From assembly GCA_047967505.1 (NCBI GenBank), contig CM106541.1: 64,000 bases of DNA; one strand, 5' to 3'. This stretch comes from Dipteris shenzhenensis. Taxonomy: Eukaryota; Polypodiophyta; Polypodiopsida; Gleicheniales. A program made the translations under genes and the position numbers. Positions 44,071-55,977 of the stretch are shown here, piece by piece (the stretch's first letter is position 1; each line of letters starts with the position of its first letter). The notes under the pieces are model-generated. The model had not been told where the DNA came from, did no database searches, and saw nothing but the letters and a program-made list of their open reading frames with translations.

Positions 44071-44429
44071 TGGATAAACCAATAGCAAATACCTCACATC
44101 TTGATTGTGTACACTATTACATGCAATAGTATCTCAATTTTTAAAAATCCAAATGTTTGCAAATGAGAACAAGTCACATTAATATGGCAAATTTATTAGA
44201 CAAGAGACTATACGGGTCCTTCTTGGCTACTAAGTTGAAAGCTCATTCATGTGTCACTTTCTAGGTCACCCCCCCCACACACACACACACACTTTAATTT
44301 ATAAACATGTTGCCTTTGAAAATAGACTTAAGCTATAACACGAGGGATGTAGGTCCCCAGGTCACCCCGTGCACTTGAATTAGTAAATGTGTTGCCTTTG
44401 AAAGAAACTTAAGCTATTAAAAGTGTTGT
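44071..44429. other. No gene; contains (CA)n near 44275-44293
   Basis: The segment between the two segmental copies shows a poly-C plus CA run and no frame of note. Confidence 0.4.
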
Positions 44430-45640
44430 TGATATCTCCAAAATAAAGCTTGATTCACAAAGATGAATACCTTTCATACATGCATTGGACAAGATCTTTC
44501 ACATTCATTCATCTTACCTTTCATATCTACATTGGACAAGAGACATCACTTGATAGAAGCTTTAGAAATGACTTATTGGTGCAAATTTTCCATCATAGCC
44601 ATCTCATCACATTTGGGAGTGGATACCGTTTTTCACTTCTACCTAGTTATTCGAAGGATCCAAAACGTGTTCAGTTTCTTTTTTCAAAATGAGATGAATA
44701 AATTCTTTGCAATCATATTTAACGTAATGTTGATTTAAAGATGTTTCTAAACTCCAAAACCAAACTCCATTAGTTGGAGGCTACCCCTCTATTTGCTCTC
44801 ACTTGGTTCATCAATTAGTTTGCTTCTCTATACACCTTGTCTACCTGTTCTTAAGACCCTGAATCCCAACAAAATCCTCCATAGTCTGCTTGGCTATACA
44901 TCCCATCTACCTATTCTAAAAGCCCTTAATATCAATAAATTAGCCCCTTATTAGCTCTCACATGATTCTCCATTAGTCTACTCATTTATATGTCCCATCT
45001 ACCTATTCTAAAGGCCCTTAATCTCAATAAATTATCCCTCTATTGTCTCTCACCTAAATTTTCCATTACTTTGCTCATCTAAATATCCCACCCACCAATT
45101 CTAAAGGTTGTTAATCATTCCATACATTATACATATAGCTTAAAGAGAAATTCGATTGAAAAGAATTTTCTTTTTTTCTCTAAGAGATTTAATTGATTTC
45201 TTAGGTGAAAACCAATTGAGCTAAGGTAAAGGGAAAGATTCAAAAATCTTGTATAAATGAGGGACTTAAACTCAAGACATCTATTTCCCACTCATTATGT
45301 GTTACCATGATGCTCCATGAAGATGTTACCAATCATCCAAATAAGTGGAGTAAAAGGCTTTTAGGTTCTTTCCCTCATTGGTAAGAAGGTAAGAATTTAA
45401 TGCCTTCATCAGTATAAGGGAAGTCCTCTTTTATCACTCTCCTCTTTACCCCTCCCCTTGCCTTTCCTTCCCTCCCCAAGAAATTTGCTAATGAAACACA
45501 AAATGTGGATTATTTCACTCACTAAACCGATACAATTTGCAATCCTTTCATTATAATGTAGCCTAGAAAACCACGATCCAAAGTTCAATAGAAGTCTCTT
45601 AATATTTTACATAGTAGCACATTGCTATGAGAAAATAAGG
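44430..45640 (+). repeat. Segmental duplication, copy 2
   Basis: Counterpart of 41300-43840, without the LINE insertion. It ends just before the copia half-element at 45650. Confidence 0.75.
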
Positions 45641-45649
45641 TGGGATTCG

Positions 45650-47595
45650 CCAACCTTCAATGGCAATAGTGGAAGAATGGTACTTTAGCAAACAGTGCTA
45701 GACCAATGCTCAGTGAGAAACGTCTTCCAAATCAATATTGGATAGAAGCACTCCACACTGCAAACTAATCATTTCATCGGCTTCTGACCGAACCGATTCA
45801 TGGTATGACACTTTATGAGGTGTTCATTGGATACAAACCATGCATTGGGCATCTCCACATATTTGGTTGCATAGCATTTGCCCACATACATGATGATCAT
45901 CACAAAAAGTTGGATGCTAAGCTACATAAATGCATCATGGTTGGATATAGTGAAGAAAGCAAAGCATACAAGTTGTATGAGCCCATCAACCAAAAGGTCA
46001 TAAACTCCAAAGTTGTAATTTATGATGAAGAATCATAATGGAAAACATCAAATACACTAGAGATGGTCATTCTGATTACTCAGTCACCCACAGAAAAGGT
46101 TGATGAAAAAGAGAAAGAATTGCCAGAGCATCAACTCAGATGGTCTACTAGAGAAAGCAGACCACCAGCAGCAAGATTAAGATACGATTAGGAAGGAAAA
46201 GAAATTTAGATTGAAACCACCAATCATGCTCTTATGACTACCATCATTTGAAAGATACAAAGCCAGACTAGTTGCAAAAGGTTTTGTGCATCAATATGGT
46301 CAAGACTATGATGAGACTTATGCTCCAGTTGCAAAGATGGATTCTATAAGATTTTTGATATCACTAGCCATGCTCACTAAATGGAATGTGTATTAGCTAG
46401 ATGTCAAAAATGATTTTCTCAATGGTCACCTAGATAAGGAAGTCTACATGCAGCAACAATAGGGTATGTTGAACCATGAAAAGAGAATCAAGTTTCCATC
46501 TCTAGAAAAGTCTCTACGGCTTAAAGCAAGCAACCAAACATTGGTATAGTAGAATTTGGGATATGTGAAGTCGAATGCAGATCATTATCTCTACTAAAAG
46601 TTAAAGGGGAAGACATTACTATTGCACTTTTGTATGCAGATGATCTGATTGTGACAGGAAGTAAAGAGAGCTTTATCATCAAGCTAAAACAAGACTAATC
46701 TGTAGAGTTTGACATAACGATCTTGGGCTTATGCACTATTGTCTTGGAATTGAGTTCTGGAGAGACTCAGATAGCAACTTCATGAGCCCTTCATGAGCCA
46801 GCAAAAATATATGGATAGTCTCCTAAAGAAGTTTCATATGGTAGATTGCAAGATTGCAGCCACTCCCATGGAGGAGAGTTTGAAACTTATAGAAGATCTA
46901 GAAAAGACTACAATCAATGACAAGTATTATCTATAGCTCATTGGATCTCTTCTATATCTGACCATCACAAGGCCAGATATTGTTATGCAGTTAAATCACT
47001 CCTTGCACAGTTTATAGCAAATCTGAAAATTTCTCATTAGAATGCAACCAAGAGAGTCTTAAGGTACATCACAGGTACAAGACAGTTTGGAATAGAGTAC
47101 AAAGGAAGTCATCCAAGGTTGCATGGATACTGTGATAGTGACTATGCAAGAGATCATGACACTAGGAGATCCACTCAAGGATATGCATTTTTCCTTGGTC
47201 AAGGTGCTATATCATGGTAGTCAAATAAGTAGCCAACTGTCTCTCTGTCTTCAATAGAAATAGAATATAGGGAGCTCACAACAGGTGCATGTGAGGCTAT
47301 ATGGCTGAGAAGAGTATTGACTAAATAGATTACTTTGATGAGTCAAAGCTAACAATAATATACTATGATAATCAACCGGCTCAAGCATTAGCCAAGAATC
47401 TAGTAGATCAAAGCACATTGATGTCAGAGAGAATTTCATAAGAGAAAGAGTGTTACTCAGTGACATCACATTGCAACATTGTGAAAGCAAAGAGAATGTT
47501 GCAAATATCTTTACCAAACCACTTGGGAAAGAGATTTTTGAGAAACACCGAGAAGCTCTTGGTTTTAACTCACAGGAAGGACCTTTCCATTAAAG
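45650..47595 (+). pseudogene. Copia integrase end, RT and RNase H, degraded
   Basis: A frame at 45805-46038 gives TLYEVFIGYKPCIGHLHIFG and YSEESKAYKLYEPINQKV. RT follows with KARLVAKGF, DETYAPVAKMDSIRFLISLA, LDVKND.FLNGHLDKEVYM and LLYADDLIVTG (about 46622-46655), so the YxDD catalytic motif is present. RNase H is traceable through GSLLYLTITRPDI and later scraps to about 47.5 kb. Stops and shifts are frequent. It would copy element RNA and degrade the template if whole. Confidence 0.8.
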
Positions 47596-47680
47596 GGGTG
47601 TGATGGAATGTAATCTCCAATCCTTCTTCCATTCGCCATAATCATCATCTTGAGGGAAGGCCCATTTCATGATGTTGATC

Positions 47681-47690
47681 TTGAGGGAAG
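47681..47690 (+). promoter_or_regulatory. Polypurine tract before the 3' LTR
   Basis: TTGAGGGAAG abuts the LTR start TGTTGAGG. A second TTGAGGGAAGG lies 31 bases upstream (47650-47660). Confidence 0.75.
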
Positions 47691-47783
47691 TGTTGAGGAT
47701 TCATCTCAACATCATGTGATCATATGTGCATAACACTAACACAAAAGAGTGCTAAAATGCACAAGAGTTGGAAACCCTAACCC
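47691..47783 (+). mobile_element. 3' LTR of the copia half-element, first part
   Basis: Starts TGTTGAGGATTCATC; continues at 48897 after the inserted element. The other part ends CCATATTTGTTCA at 49032. Both parts align with the LTR at 53640-53878 with roughly 8% differences by eye. Confidence 0.8.
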
Positions 47784-48125
47784 TGTTGACATATGGTGCC
47801 ATGAGCACATAGATTAAAGGCTAAGGTATGTGCTAAGGAAAGAATCAAAGTAGCCACCCAAGGATGTGGACTACATGATGTGGAGATGTGGATTGAGGAC
47901 ATCCACAAGGAGAGATGTGGACCAAAGGATCCCATAGATGTTGACTATTCAAAGGAAACTCTCTATATAAGAGGCCTATCATGTATTGTTGAACACACAT
48001 TACAAGAGATATAGATTTGCTATCTCCCTCTCATGTCTTATTTAGTGTGCTTTGAGCCTCCTTAGTTCTTCCACTGATCTTGTGTGCACTAGGCTTAGTG
48101 GCGATCACATGTTGGCTCTTTAACA

Positions 48126-48137
48126 TGGTATCAGAGC
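48126..48137 (+). promoter_or_regulatory. Primer binding site, initiator-Met tRNA type
   Basis: TGGTATCAGAGC directly follows the LTR end TTTAACA. Confidence 0.9.
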
Positions 48138-48416
48138 ATAGGTTGCCCACAAGCCTAGATAGTTTAGAGTGAGTGGCACGCTTTTATCTTGATGTTAGGG
48201 AGAGTTTGTGAGAAAGAAAGATTTGAAAGAGAGAGAAATCTTTCATTGTGTGTGAGAGGTAGAAGGTTTTCTTAGTCCTACCCTACTCTACAAGCCTCTA
48301 CTACAAGCTCTACTGTATTCAAGAGGCCCCAACTATAGCCGACCACTGCAACTAAGTAGCAGCCAACTCTAAGCTACAGACCAACAACTCCTACAGCAAC
48401 AAAGGTGCTCTATGAC

Positions 48417-48880
48417 TTTGCCAAGGTAATGGGCCAAAGAATGATCTCGCCCAAATGCAGTGCGAACATTATACCCCGTTGAGATGAGAATTCATCAATC
48501 TCAAACACGTCCTGCAACAATTCAACAAACATTAGAAGACCGACAAAACAAATTATACCGAAAGAACATCAAAATAAAAAATATTATTCGAACTTACCAC
48601 TACAGCATCGTCGGCTTCTATCCCTTCCTCATTTGCAATGTTGATGGAACCTGGTGCTATGTGACGTTCCATTTGGGAGGTGGACGCTTTTTGCTGACCT
48701 GTGTTGGAGGTGGAAGCTTCTGCATGAGAGGGCTATGCATCATATACGAACATGTCTACATCCCTCATTGAAACCAGCGTCATCAAGAGAAACTCTTCCA
48801 TTGTCTAGTCTTCGGAACCTAGAAGCTCGTGATCTTTGACACTTGTGTCAACATCGAACCCAGATAGGACTCCGAGTGCC
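48417..48880 (-). pseudogene. Captured host-gene fragment with an apparent intron (antisense)
   Basis: On the minus strand an exon-like frame ends EEGIEADDAVV at 48598. It is followed by GTAAGTT at 48597-48591, 86 bases of AT-rich sequence, and TTGCAG ending at 48512. The same reading phase then continues DVFEIDEFSSQRG and on to a TAG at about 48417. The coding side is acidic and serine-rich and CpG-rich compared with the surrounding element; the intron is AT-rich. Farther upstream (48750-48880), a second possible exon reads LSGFDVDTSVKDHELLGSED before a stop. I do not recognise the gene. Because it is antisense to the element, its splice signals would not be used on the element's RNA, which explains how an intron could survive retrotransposition. 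Confidence 0.5.
48512..48597 (-). other. Probable 86-bp GT-AG intron
   Basis: Donor GTAAGTT, acceptor ATTGTTGCAG, AT-rich body, and removal keeps an open phase on both sides. Size is typical of a plant intron. Not confirmed by transcript. Confidence 0.55.
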
Positions 48881-48896
48881 TCTCTTTAACAAACCC

Positions 48897-49032
48897 TAAC
48901 TCTAAAGAGGTCTATATGTATTCATTCTTTTCAACTAATACTAGTGTACAGTTAGTCATTTGTGGTGTGCTCTCTAGCTGTGCCCTCTCTCCGCATCTCC
49001 ACTCTTCTCCTCTCCCTCTCCATATTTGTTCA
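48897..49032 (+). mobile_element. 3' LTR of the copia half-element, second part
   Basis: Continues the LTR begun at 47691, with TAGTGTACAGTTAGTCATTT and TGTGCCCTCTCTCC, ending CCATATTTGTTCA. Confidence 0.8.
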
Positions 49033-50404
49033 ACATATATGTTTTTCACACTTGGAGACTTCTTTTTCTAGAATCTATATATCTTATAAGAATACTTGGA
49101 CTCTAAAATTTTGCTCTGGTAAGATCCATAACTTCTTGTTGAAATTATTTTTGTCACAGCAAGATAAAGTATCAACACTACAGTATGGTGCTGGATGTAA
49201 CATGTAGAGTCATATACATAACCCCTTGAAGAGTATTTGATGTTGGGAGAATACTAGGACTTCTAAATCTTTGCTTTAACTTCTTCACATTAGTTTTGTC
49301 AATTAAGATATAAGCAAGTAGAGAAGTATTGAAACTGCCATCTAATGTTGGCAGTATTTTACATAACTCCTTGAAGAATCCTTAATGTGAATCTAGTTTG
49401 GGCTATTTACCTTTGAATTGATCTATAATAGACCTTTTATGATGGTACATGAACATGTTTTATTTTCAAAACTCCTCAAAGAATCTTTAATGTGAATCTA
49501 TTTTGGGCTTAGCTAGCATTATGTTCTCTTAAGCTTTGAATTGATCTATAATAGAACATTTATATGGTATGTGAGCATGTTTTATTTGGATGCTTATAAT
49601 TTATTACTAAATTACAAATTTAAGGGAAGCTATATTGCTCAATATTGTTCTTTGATGTCAAAAAGTAAGGTCCCATGAATTGTTTGCTAGCTAGGATTGA
49701 ATCAAGACAAGTGTTGTCTAGCCTTAATCTTTCCTACCAAATCTATTAGTTAATTATCAATAGTGTAGGAAACACACACATTCACAGAGTTGTCAAATTT
49801 TAGCATCTCTACATGACCTCTTTTGGAAAGATTACTCCCAACCTAGTATTTTTTGCTTCCTACTTACATGGGGGTATTTGAAGCTTGCGATTATCAAATA
49901 TGCTAACACCTAAGACCAAGGCACATGATATTGGATGATTAGCGAATTGGATGCAGATGCTCACTTTCCAAGTCTTAAGACTAAAAAAGAATGTAAGATA
50001 ACAAAAGTTAGGCAAACAATTAAGGTTGGTGCACTTTGCATTAGATCATTTGAATGCAAGAAGTCTCTTTTGAACTTTTAAGGTGGAGATTTGTTTGTTT
50101 AAAACTTTTTCATCTCATAAGAGTTAGTGGAGTACTACTGTCTTCTTGAAACGATAACTTCGTGGATTTTATTTAGTTCATTTTCTACCTTTTCTCTTTC
50201 ATTGATTCTCTCTCTTAGACCTTTTAAAGTTAGTCTTATTCTCATTAATATTGGCTTTTGGTGATTGTCTTGGCATGCATGACCAAGATTCCTTGTTGTT
50301 GATAAAGCATAATCGTGGCAAGGGATGCTTTAGGTGGGGTATTTGAAATCCTTGCTTAACACCTTCATTAGAAGTTCTGCAGGTATGGCAACTTCCCTTT
50401 GTAT
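49033..50404. other. No gene recognised; one short duplication
   Basis: Non-coding AT-rich sequence. Two copies of about 95 bp (near 49375 and 49488) share TTTAATGTGAATCTA, TTTGAATTGATCTATAATAGA and GAACATGTTTTATTT or GAGCATGTTTTATTT. It lies inside the proposed inversion. Confidence 0.4.
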
Positions 50405-51060
50405 ATATTTTAGCATTGGCGTATTGCATTCTGCTGAGGAGTATCTGCACATGTGAAATGCCTTTGAATGCCATTACTTCTGCAAAAGTCCATGAATGCT
50501 AAAGACATGTATTCACCTCCTCTATCTGATCTCATGACTTTGATCTTTCTACCTATCTGGTTCTCTCCCATGGCTTTAAATTTTTGAAATTTGGAAAAGA
50601 CTTCAGATTTCTCTTTCAGAAAATAGATCCAACAATATATGTTGTAGTCCTCACTAAAATTCAAGTAGTACATTGAACCATTGATGTTGGGGTTTATGCG
50701 TGACCCCATACATCTATATGAATCTAATCAAGAATGCCTCTTGCTCAAGAGTTGCTTCTTCCAAAGTTTGTTCTTTTCTGTAATCTAAAGCAATATGCTT
50801 CACAAATTTTTCAAAGAAACTAACGTTTTGGAATGCCAAGTGCCATATTTTGATTTCTTAACTACATCAAGCTTTTGAAATTGACATGACCATATCTCTT
50901 GTGCCATATTGCGAAAAGTAGCATCTGTTGTTGCGGTTGAGCTAATAAGGCATGCAAGTCTAGTACTGAAGTGCACATCTTGAACAAGCATCCTTCCTTG
51001 ACTTCTTTTCCCACTAGCTAATATCCTTTGGATTTATCCTTAATTGTGCATTCATCTCTA
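50405..51060 (-). pseudogene. Copia pre-integrase and integrase, first part
   Basis: The minus strand gives SMYYLNFSEDYNIYCWIYFL and KVMRSDRGGEYMS, with the second catalytic aspartate present. It then gives FCRSNGIQRHFTCADTPQQN before the break. The first catalytic block (H-T-D-V-W-G) is disturbed near 50705-50725. The upstream part to about 51060 holds scraps of the pre-integrase region. The equivalent part of 22.4-22.7 kb is clearly homologous. Confidence 0.8.
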
Positions 51061-51412
51061 TCGAAGGTGACTGTATAGTTGTGTTTCGTCATTTGTCCAA
51101 CTGACAGAAAATAATGTCTAAAAATATGACAGTAGTTGCATTGAATGTTTGAGATGTTAGTGGATGCATTCGCTCTGCCTTGAAATCTCCCTATATTAGA
51201 ATGATATCCTTTGGGATGCTGATGCTGGGGATGCTGATGCCACTGTGAAAGCTGATGTTGATGCTCATGTCCACTTCTCTAAGATGCTCTACCTCTTCCT
51301 CTACCTTTGCTTAAGGCTATGAATGCTTGATCATTAAAATGATCTTTCCATGCTTGAATGGCTTGAGTCCTTAATTCTTCACCAAGTTACATGGATTGTA
51401 ATTCTTCCAATG

Positions 51413-52009
51413 TTAGAATTTCCCTTTGAATGGCACTAGATTCCCGTATGCCTCCCCTAGTCTATTCAGGATGACTTGAACCATCTCTGCGGGATTCATA
51501 GTCTCTCCTACTACTGCAAGGTGATTGTTATAATCCTTGATCATGAGTACATAAGCATGACCAATTTCATTGAAACTTTGGTTGATCTGGTTTCTCAGTA
51601 TGAGAATCCTGGATGTGTTCTTCGACTCATAAAGAGTTGTGAACATATCCCATGTTTCTTTGGATGTCAACTGTATTGAGCTATCCAAGCATGGCATCTT
51701 GCACATTCTGTTTGTTCATATGATATGCACATTTGTCTTTCTTGTCCTAATTAGCCTATGCTCAAGAAATGGCAAAATCTATTGTAGGTGTGGACATAGT
51801 TGGCGAATGTGTAGACCCTTCTGCTTGTGGTCCAACAACGATGGAAGTTGCTACAAGTTCACTAGATGGTCTAGGCACGTAGAGCCATCCACATACTCCC
51901 ATTTGTCTTGAAGTACAAGAATGGTCTCCATTTGGTATTTCCATGTGCCATAGTTGGAGTTGTCTAACTTAGCAGATGCCTCCAAATTGAGGTTACTAGT
52001 AGTAGACAT
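51413..52009 (-). pseudogene. Copia gag
   Basis: From ATG at 52009 the frame reads MSTTSNLNLEASAKLDNSNY and GTWKYQMETILVLQDKWEYV. After a frameshift it continues DSSIQLTSKETWDMFTTLYE and SKNTSRILILRNQINQSFNE, typical of UBN2-type gag. It has only one unit of the segment that is tandemly doubled in the copy at 20.6 kb. Shifts make it nonfunctional. Confidence 0.8.
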
Positions 52010-53639
52010 GATGCAAAAAGTACTCAAAGTGCATGTGAAAAACATTGTCTAAATCAACTGCAATTTGAACTGTTGGTGAACATAGAACTACAATATATAT
52101 CCAATTTGTTACAATGCTTGTGTGGAAAATGATGTTGAGAAAATATGAGAGGCTTTACAAGGCTCAAAATAGCGTGCACAAATGCCAAAGAATAGCCAAT
52201 ATGGATTTACAATGAGGCATGTGAGTGCAAAGTCAAATGAAGCAAAATCTACCCATGGATCCAAGTGCCAATGCCTCTAAATGTTATAATGTGAAACTAC
52301 ATGCGGAGTGAAGGGACTGACTTTGACTAGGACCTAGTCAGAATTTTTTGGGCATGGCTTTGATTGGCTACTATGGATTTGTCTCCTCTATGGATAAACT
52401 AATATATGGTAATCTAGAGCTAGACCAACCGTTGAGCAATGAAAGTAAGAAATAGTTTCTTTTCCTTTTGTTCCTTTTAGATGTGGGGTTGGATGTGTTG
52501 ATGTAGAGGCTTCAATCTGTGAAAGAATTGGATTTGACGCCAAGCATAAAAAGTGTGTTATACAAGTATCAAAATCTATGTGTGCTGTGACGAGCGTGTA
52601 GAGCATACAAAAGCAAGCCATTTTTCTTTTTGGAGCATCCTCAAATTCTTCTTAGATCAAGAGATATAGTTTGATCAAGGTGGAGGGGCAAAAAAGGTGA
52701 AAAAGGATGATGTGGCACTATGATGTGGCAAGTGGGTGCACATGCAAAAAAGCACAATGTGCCTGTGGAGAGGTAAGTGTGCCTCACAAGCAATGTGTAC
52801 CATGTGGCAATGATGAGTGGTAGACGATGTGGCATGCTTATGTGGCATGGGTGATGTGGAAGCTTAGTCAATAGCAACAACTGATGATGTGTCAAGCGAT
52901 GTGGAGTGATGATGTGGCATAATGACATGTATGTTGATGTGGTAATTTGCCATGTGTCAATTGGTTGACCAAGCCCTAAGGTGTGCATAAGATGAGAAGA
53001 TGTGGCTAGAGGATATGGTGCCATGTGTCACTTTTGTGACGAAGCCTATTTGTGGTCACACCCACCATTTGGATAGAGATAAGATCCAACTGAGAAGATT
53101 TTGTTGTCTTTTCAAAAACTTTCATCAATGGAGGTTGCTATGTAGTTGGAATTGCATGCTGAGATCGTGTTTCGCCATGCCTATGTTGTGTCTTTTCGTG
53201 AATCTACTCTTGCTACCGCTTTGACTCTTTGTTACGTTAAGGGTGCTACCGATGAGGTTGCCTATTGTAGCTTTGGTCATCCGTGTGTAGTCACTCATTG
53301 TGGATCGTCTCTAGAGTTTGTGTGCGAGTTGCTGTCATTTGTTACTTGCAAGTCGCTTCACCCGTCTATTTAGTCACATGCATCGACACATTAAAGGGCT
53401 ACTCATTGAAGTCGTTGCACTGGAGATGGAGTATTGGAGTCATTGGCGTGTGCTTTGTTGGTTCATTTTTTTCTTGGAGCATGCCAACCACTTGATTTGC
53501 TTTGTGCGTGGTGCGGATCGCGGATGTAGTGGTGCTCGCCCATGAGTAGAGTTTGAGATCACGGATGAGTTGTAGGTCTATCGCTTGCTTGAGCATTGGA
53601 TGTTTGGAGTTGCCTTTGGTATGTTGATGGGTGGTAGCA
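52010..53639 (-). other. Leader of the copia 5' half
   Basis: Between LTR and gag there is no conserved frame. The gag-proximal 700 bases align with 19.7-20.4 kb, and CCACATCA-type words occur on the minus strand at about 52.7-53.0 kb. The expected primer site just inside the LTR is decayed (TGCTACCA in place of TGGTATCA). Confidence 0.6.
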
Positions 53640-53878
53640 TGAACAAATATGGAGAGGGAGAGGAGAAGAGTAGAGATTAGGAGAGAGGGCACAGCTAGAG
53701 AGCACACCACAAATGACTAACCATACACTAGTATTAGTTAAAAAGAATCAATACATACATACCCCTTTAGGATCAGGGTTAGGGTTTTCAACCCTTGTGC
53801 CTTTTAGGACTCTTTTGTGTAAGTGTTATGCACATATGATCACATGCTGTTGAGATGAATCCTCAACATACATCTCCA
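53640..53878 (-). mobile_element. 5' LTR of the copia 5' half, 239 bp
   Basis: On the minus strand it starts TGTTGAGGATTCATC and ends CCATATTTGTTCA. It matches the split LTR at 47691-49032. Confidence 0.85.
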
Positions 53879-55977
53879 CAAAAATTGTTATTATACATTT
53901 TTGGGACATTTTTATAGTGTTGTAGGTAGTCTAATTCACGTGTCACCATCCCACCTAGAGTAAATTCGATACTTTATCACTACCATGGGTAGACGGGAAG
54001 AGTAGTCTATCCGTAGGTTTTTATCCATAGTCTACCCATAGGTTTTTATCCCCTTCATGAAACGTCAAACACACATGATAACTCAATCCGGCCCTTAAGG
54101 ATGCTGAGTCAATAACCTTTAACAACACCTTACCATTGGAAGCTCTAGTTTAAAATTGGCTTATATCAATAATTCAAAACAAAAAATTAAGACCACCCCA
54201 AAGAAACCAAGCGTTGACTTGAGAAATCCTCTTTTCATGTACCTCTTGACTAAATCATTTCTTTATTTACTTAACTAGGATGCAATTGGAAATTTTTGAA
54301 AATAATAAAGTATGACAAAATTACAACACAAAGGGATCTCTTCAATCATCATATTTGTTTTTTAAAGGTCAAATTAGGTAAATAAATGAAGAGCTCATAG
54401 TTAAAAGAAGATAACTCAAAAGAACTTGCTAGTTTATATTATAAACAAAGAGTCTTAAGGGTTATTCATATAAGTTTCAATGCTAATGTTCCAACTCAAT
54501 CCAAGGTCCAAACCTTCTTTTTATTAAAAAACATTATTCCAAACTAAAGAACGTGATCTATTACTTATTGCAAAGTCCAAAGCATCTTGAAAAGCTTCAA
54601 GTTATATTATAAAATTATATTATGCAAAGTCCAGAGCATCTTGAAAAGCTTCAAGTTATATTATAAAGAAACCTTATCTACAACCAAGGACATGTTAGGC
54701 TAAGCTCTATTCATCACATTGGTTCTAACTTTCATAAACTCAACTATCTCACCTCTCTTGATAGCCAGAGGTTCCTTAAGGCTACTCCATAGCATCTTGA
54801 AAAAGTTTCTAAGTCATATTAGTAAGAAAGCTTATCTACAATCAAGGACATGTTAGGCTAAGCTCGATTCACCATTTCATCATGCTAGTTAGTTAAAAGG
54901 TCTAAACAAAATGAGCTAAATATGTATTGATAGCCAAAGGTGCAATGGATGCATTATGTTGGCTCATGCTAGGGTCCATCAAGGTTATTTGAATCATTGA
55001 GGACTTAGATCCTATTCAAGTCATACATATCAAGGTGAGATTATAGATTTGGGAGATGAAAAAACCCCAAACATCATCTCATACAATTGTCACTTTCATC
55101 TCATTATTCCAATGATATCTTTGAAGGAGATGCAAACTCAATCAACATTGATAGTATATCAAGTATAGAAATACGAGGATATAGACATCATGCAAAGTTC
55201 TAGATACAAATTTGAAGGCACAGAGCTCTTGTCAATCCGTATGTCAGAATATGCAAACAGTGCAATCAATGCCAATAGATTTGACATGACACCAATATGT
55301 AAGCTAGTAGAAAGATGAGGTATTACAAATTTGATCAAACCTTATAGAAAGACACAATACGAGACAAGCAACTTTAATAGACCAATGTTCGCCAATTAAA
55401 ACTTATGTAAGCATGAATAAAGTCCACAAACATCAAGCAACAAGGAACAAAAGCATGTATGCAAGAGTAGTATGCAAAGCACATCAGAGAGAGTGCACCA
55501 TACAAAAATATGAAAGTATGTCCTAAGTTGAGATACCAACCCACGATTTATATTTTCTTTATGAAGCCATATTTATGGATCATCCACCATCTTCTACCTT
55601 GGTCATACACTTACATGTGATGACCTAACTATGTATGATGACATTTTGGTTAGCACGGACAAATGGTCATCAATGTTCAAAGCTACCAATCAACTTTTAG
55701 ACACAATTAACATAAGCAATCTACAAGTGACAAATTATGAGAATCATATGTAGATATTTGACCCAAGAGAATGATGACAACCACTGCCACCAAAGGTTGA
55801 AATACCACATATACAATGGTTCAACATTTACAAAACATAAAAAGCAATATCGGCAATAGTTCAACCACAAAGTTGAAGGTTGAAACTTATTTCATGATAA
55901 AATTCAATCGGGGGGTGATTTATGTATAACCTCATTTCATGATCATGATGTTGATCTTGGGGCCCCTTTAGGGAAGG
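53879..55977. other. No gene recognised; short duplications
   Basis: AT-rich sequence without a conserved frame. A unit of about 55 bp holding AGCATCTTGAAAAGCTTCAA is tandem at about 54571-54670, and a related AGCATCTTGAAAAAG plus ACATGTTAGGCTAAGCTC block recurs near 54790-54870. It is probably the decayed interior of the retroelement whose LTR starts at 55978. Confidence 0.35.

Larger units (their letters stand above)
47784..48891 (+). mobile_element. Non-autonomous LTR element with captured antisense gene fragment
   Basis: A 342-bp LTR (47784-48125, TGTTGACATATGG to CTCTTTAACA) is followed by a primer site, a short C/A-rich leader, and about 470 bp of unrelated sequence, ending CTCTTTAACA at 48891. 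Perfect 5-bp duplications AACCC (47779-47783, 48892-48896) flank it within the host LTR. Only the last 10 bases of a 3' LTR remain, so most of that LTR was lost. No gag or pol is present. The LTR resembles that of 56251-58855. Confidence 0.8.
45650..49032 (+). mobile_element. 3' half of a Ty1/copia element with interrupted 3' LTR
   Basis: It begins abruptly inside integrase (just after the position of PQQNG) and continues through RT and RNase H to a purine tract and a 3' LTR. The missing 5' half is found, on the other strand, at 50405-53878. The LTR is split by an inserted element (47784-48891). The family is that of 19.6-23.6 kb. Confidence 0.8.
50405..53878 (-). mobile_element. 5' half of a Ty1/copia element (LTR, leader, gag to integrase)
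   Basis: From right to left: 5' LTR (53640-53878), a leader of about 1.6 kb, gag (from ATG 52009), remnants of protease, and integrase to the position of TPQQNA, where it stops. The plus-strand element at 45650 begins at the same point of the polyprotein. The two halves together make one complete element. Confidence 0.8.

Noticed and set aside
43881-44129. Cysteine/tyrosine/methionine-rich frames on both strands
   Set aside because: They are translations of a TG/TATG microsatellite.
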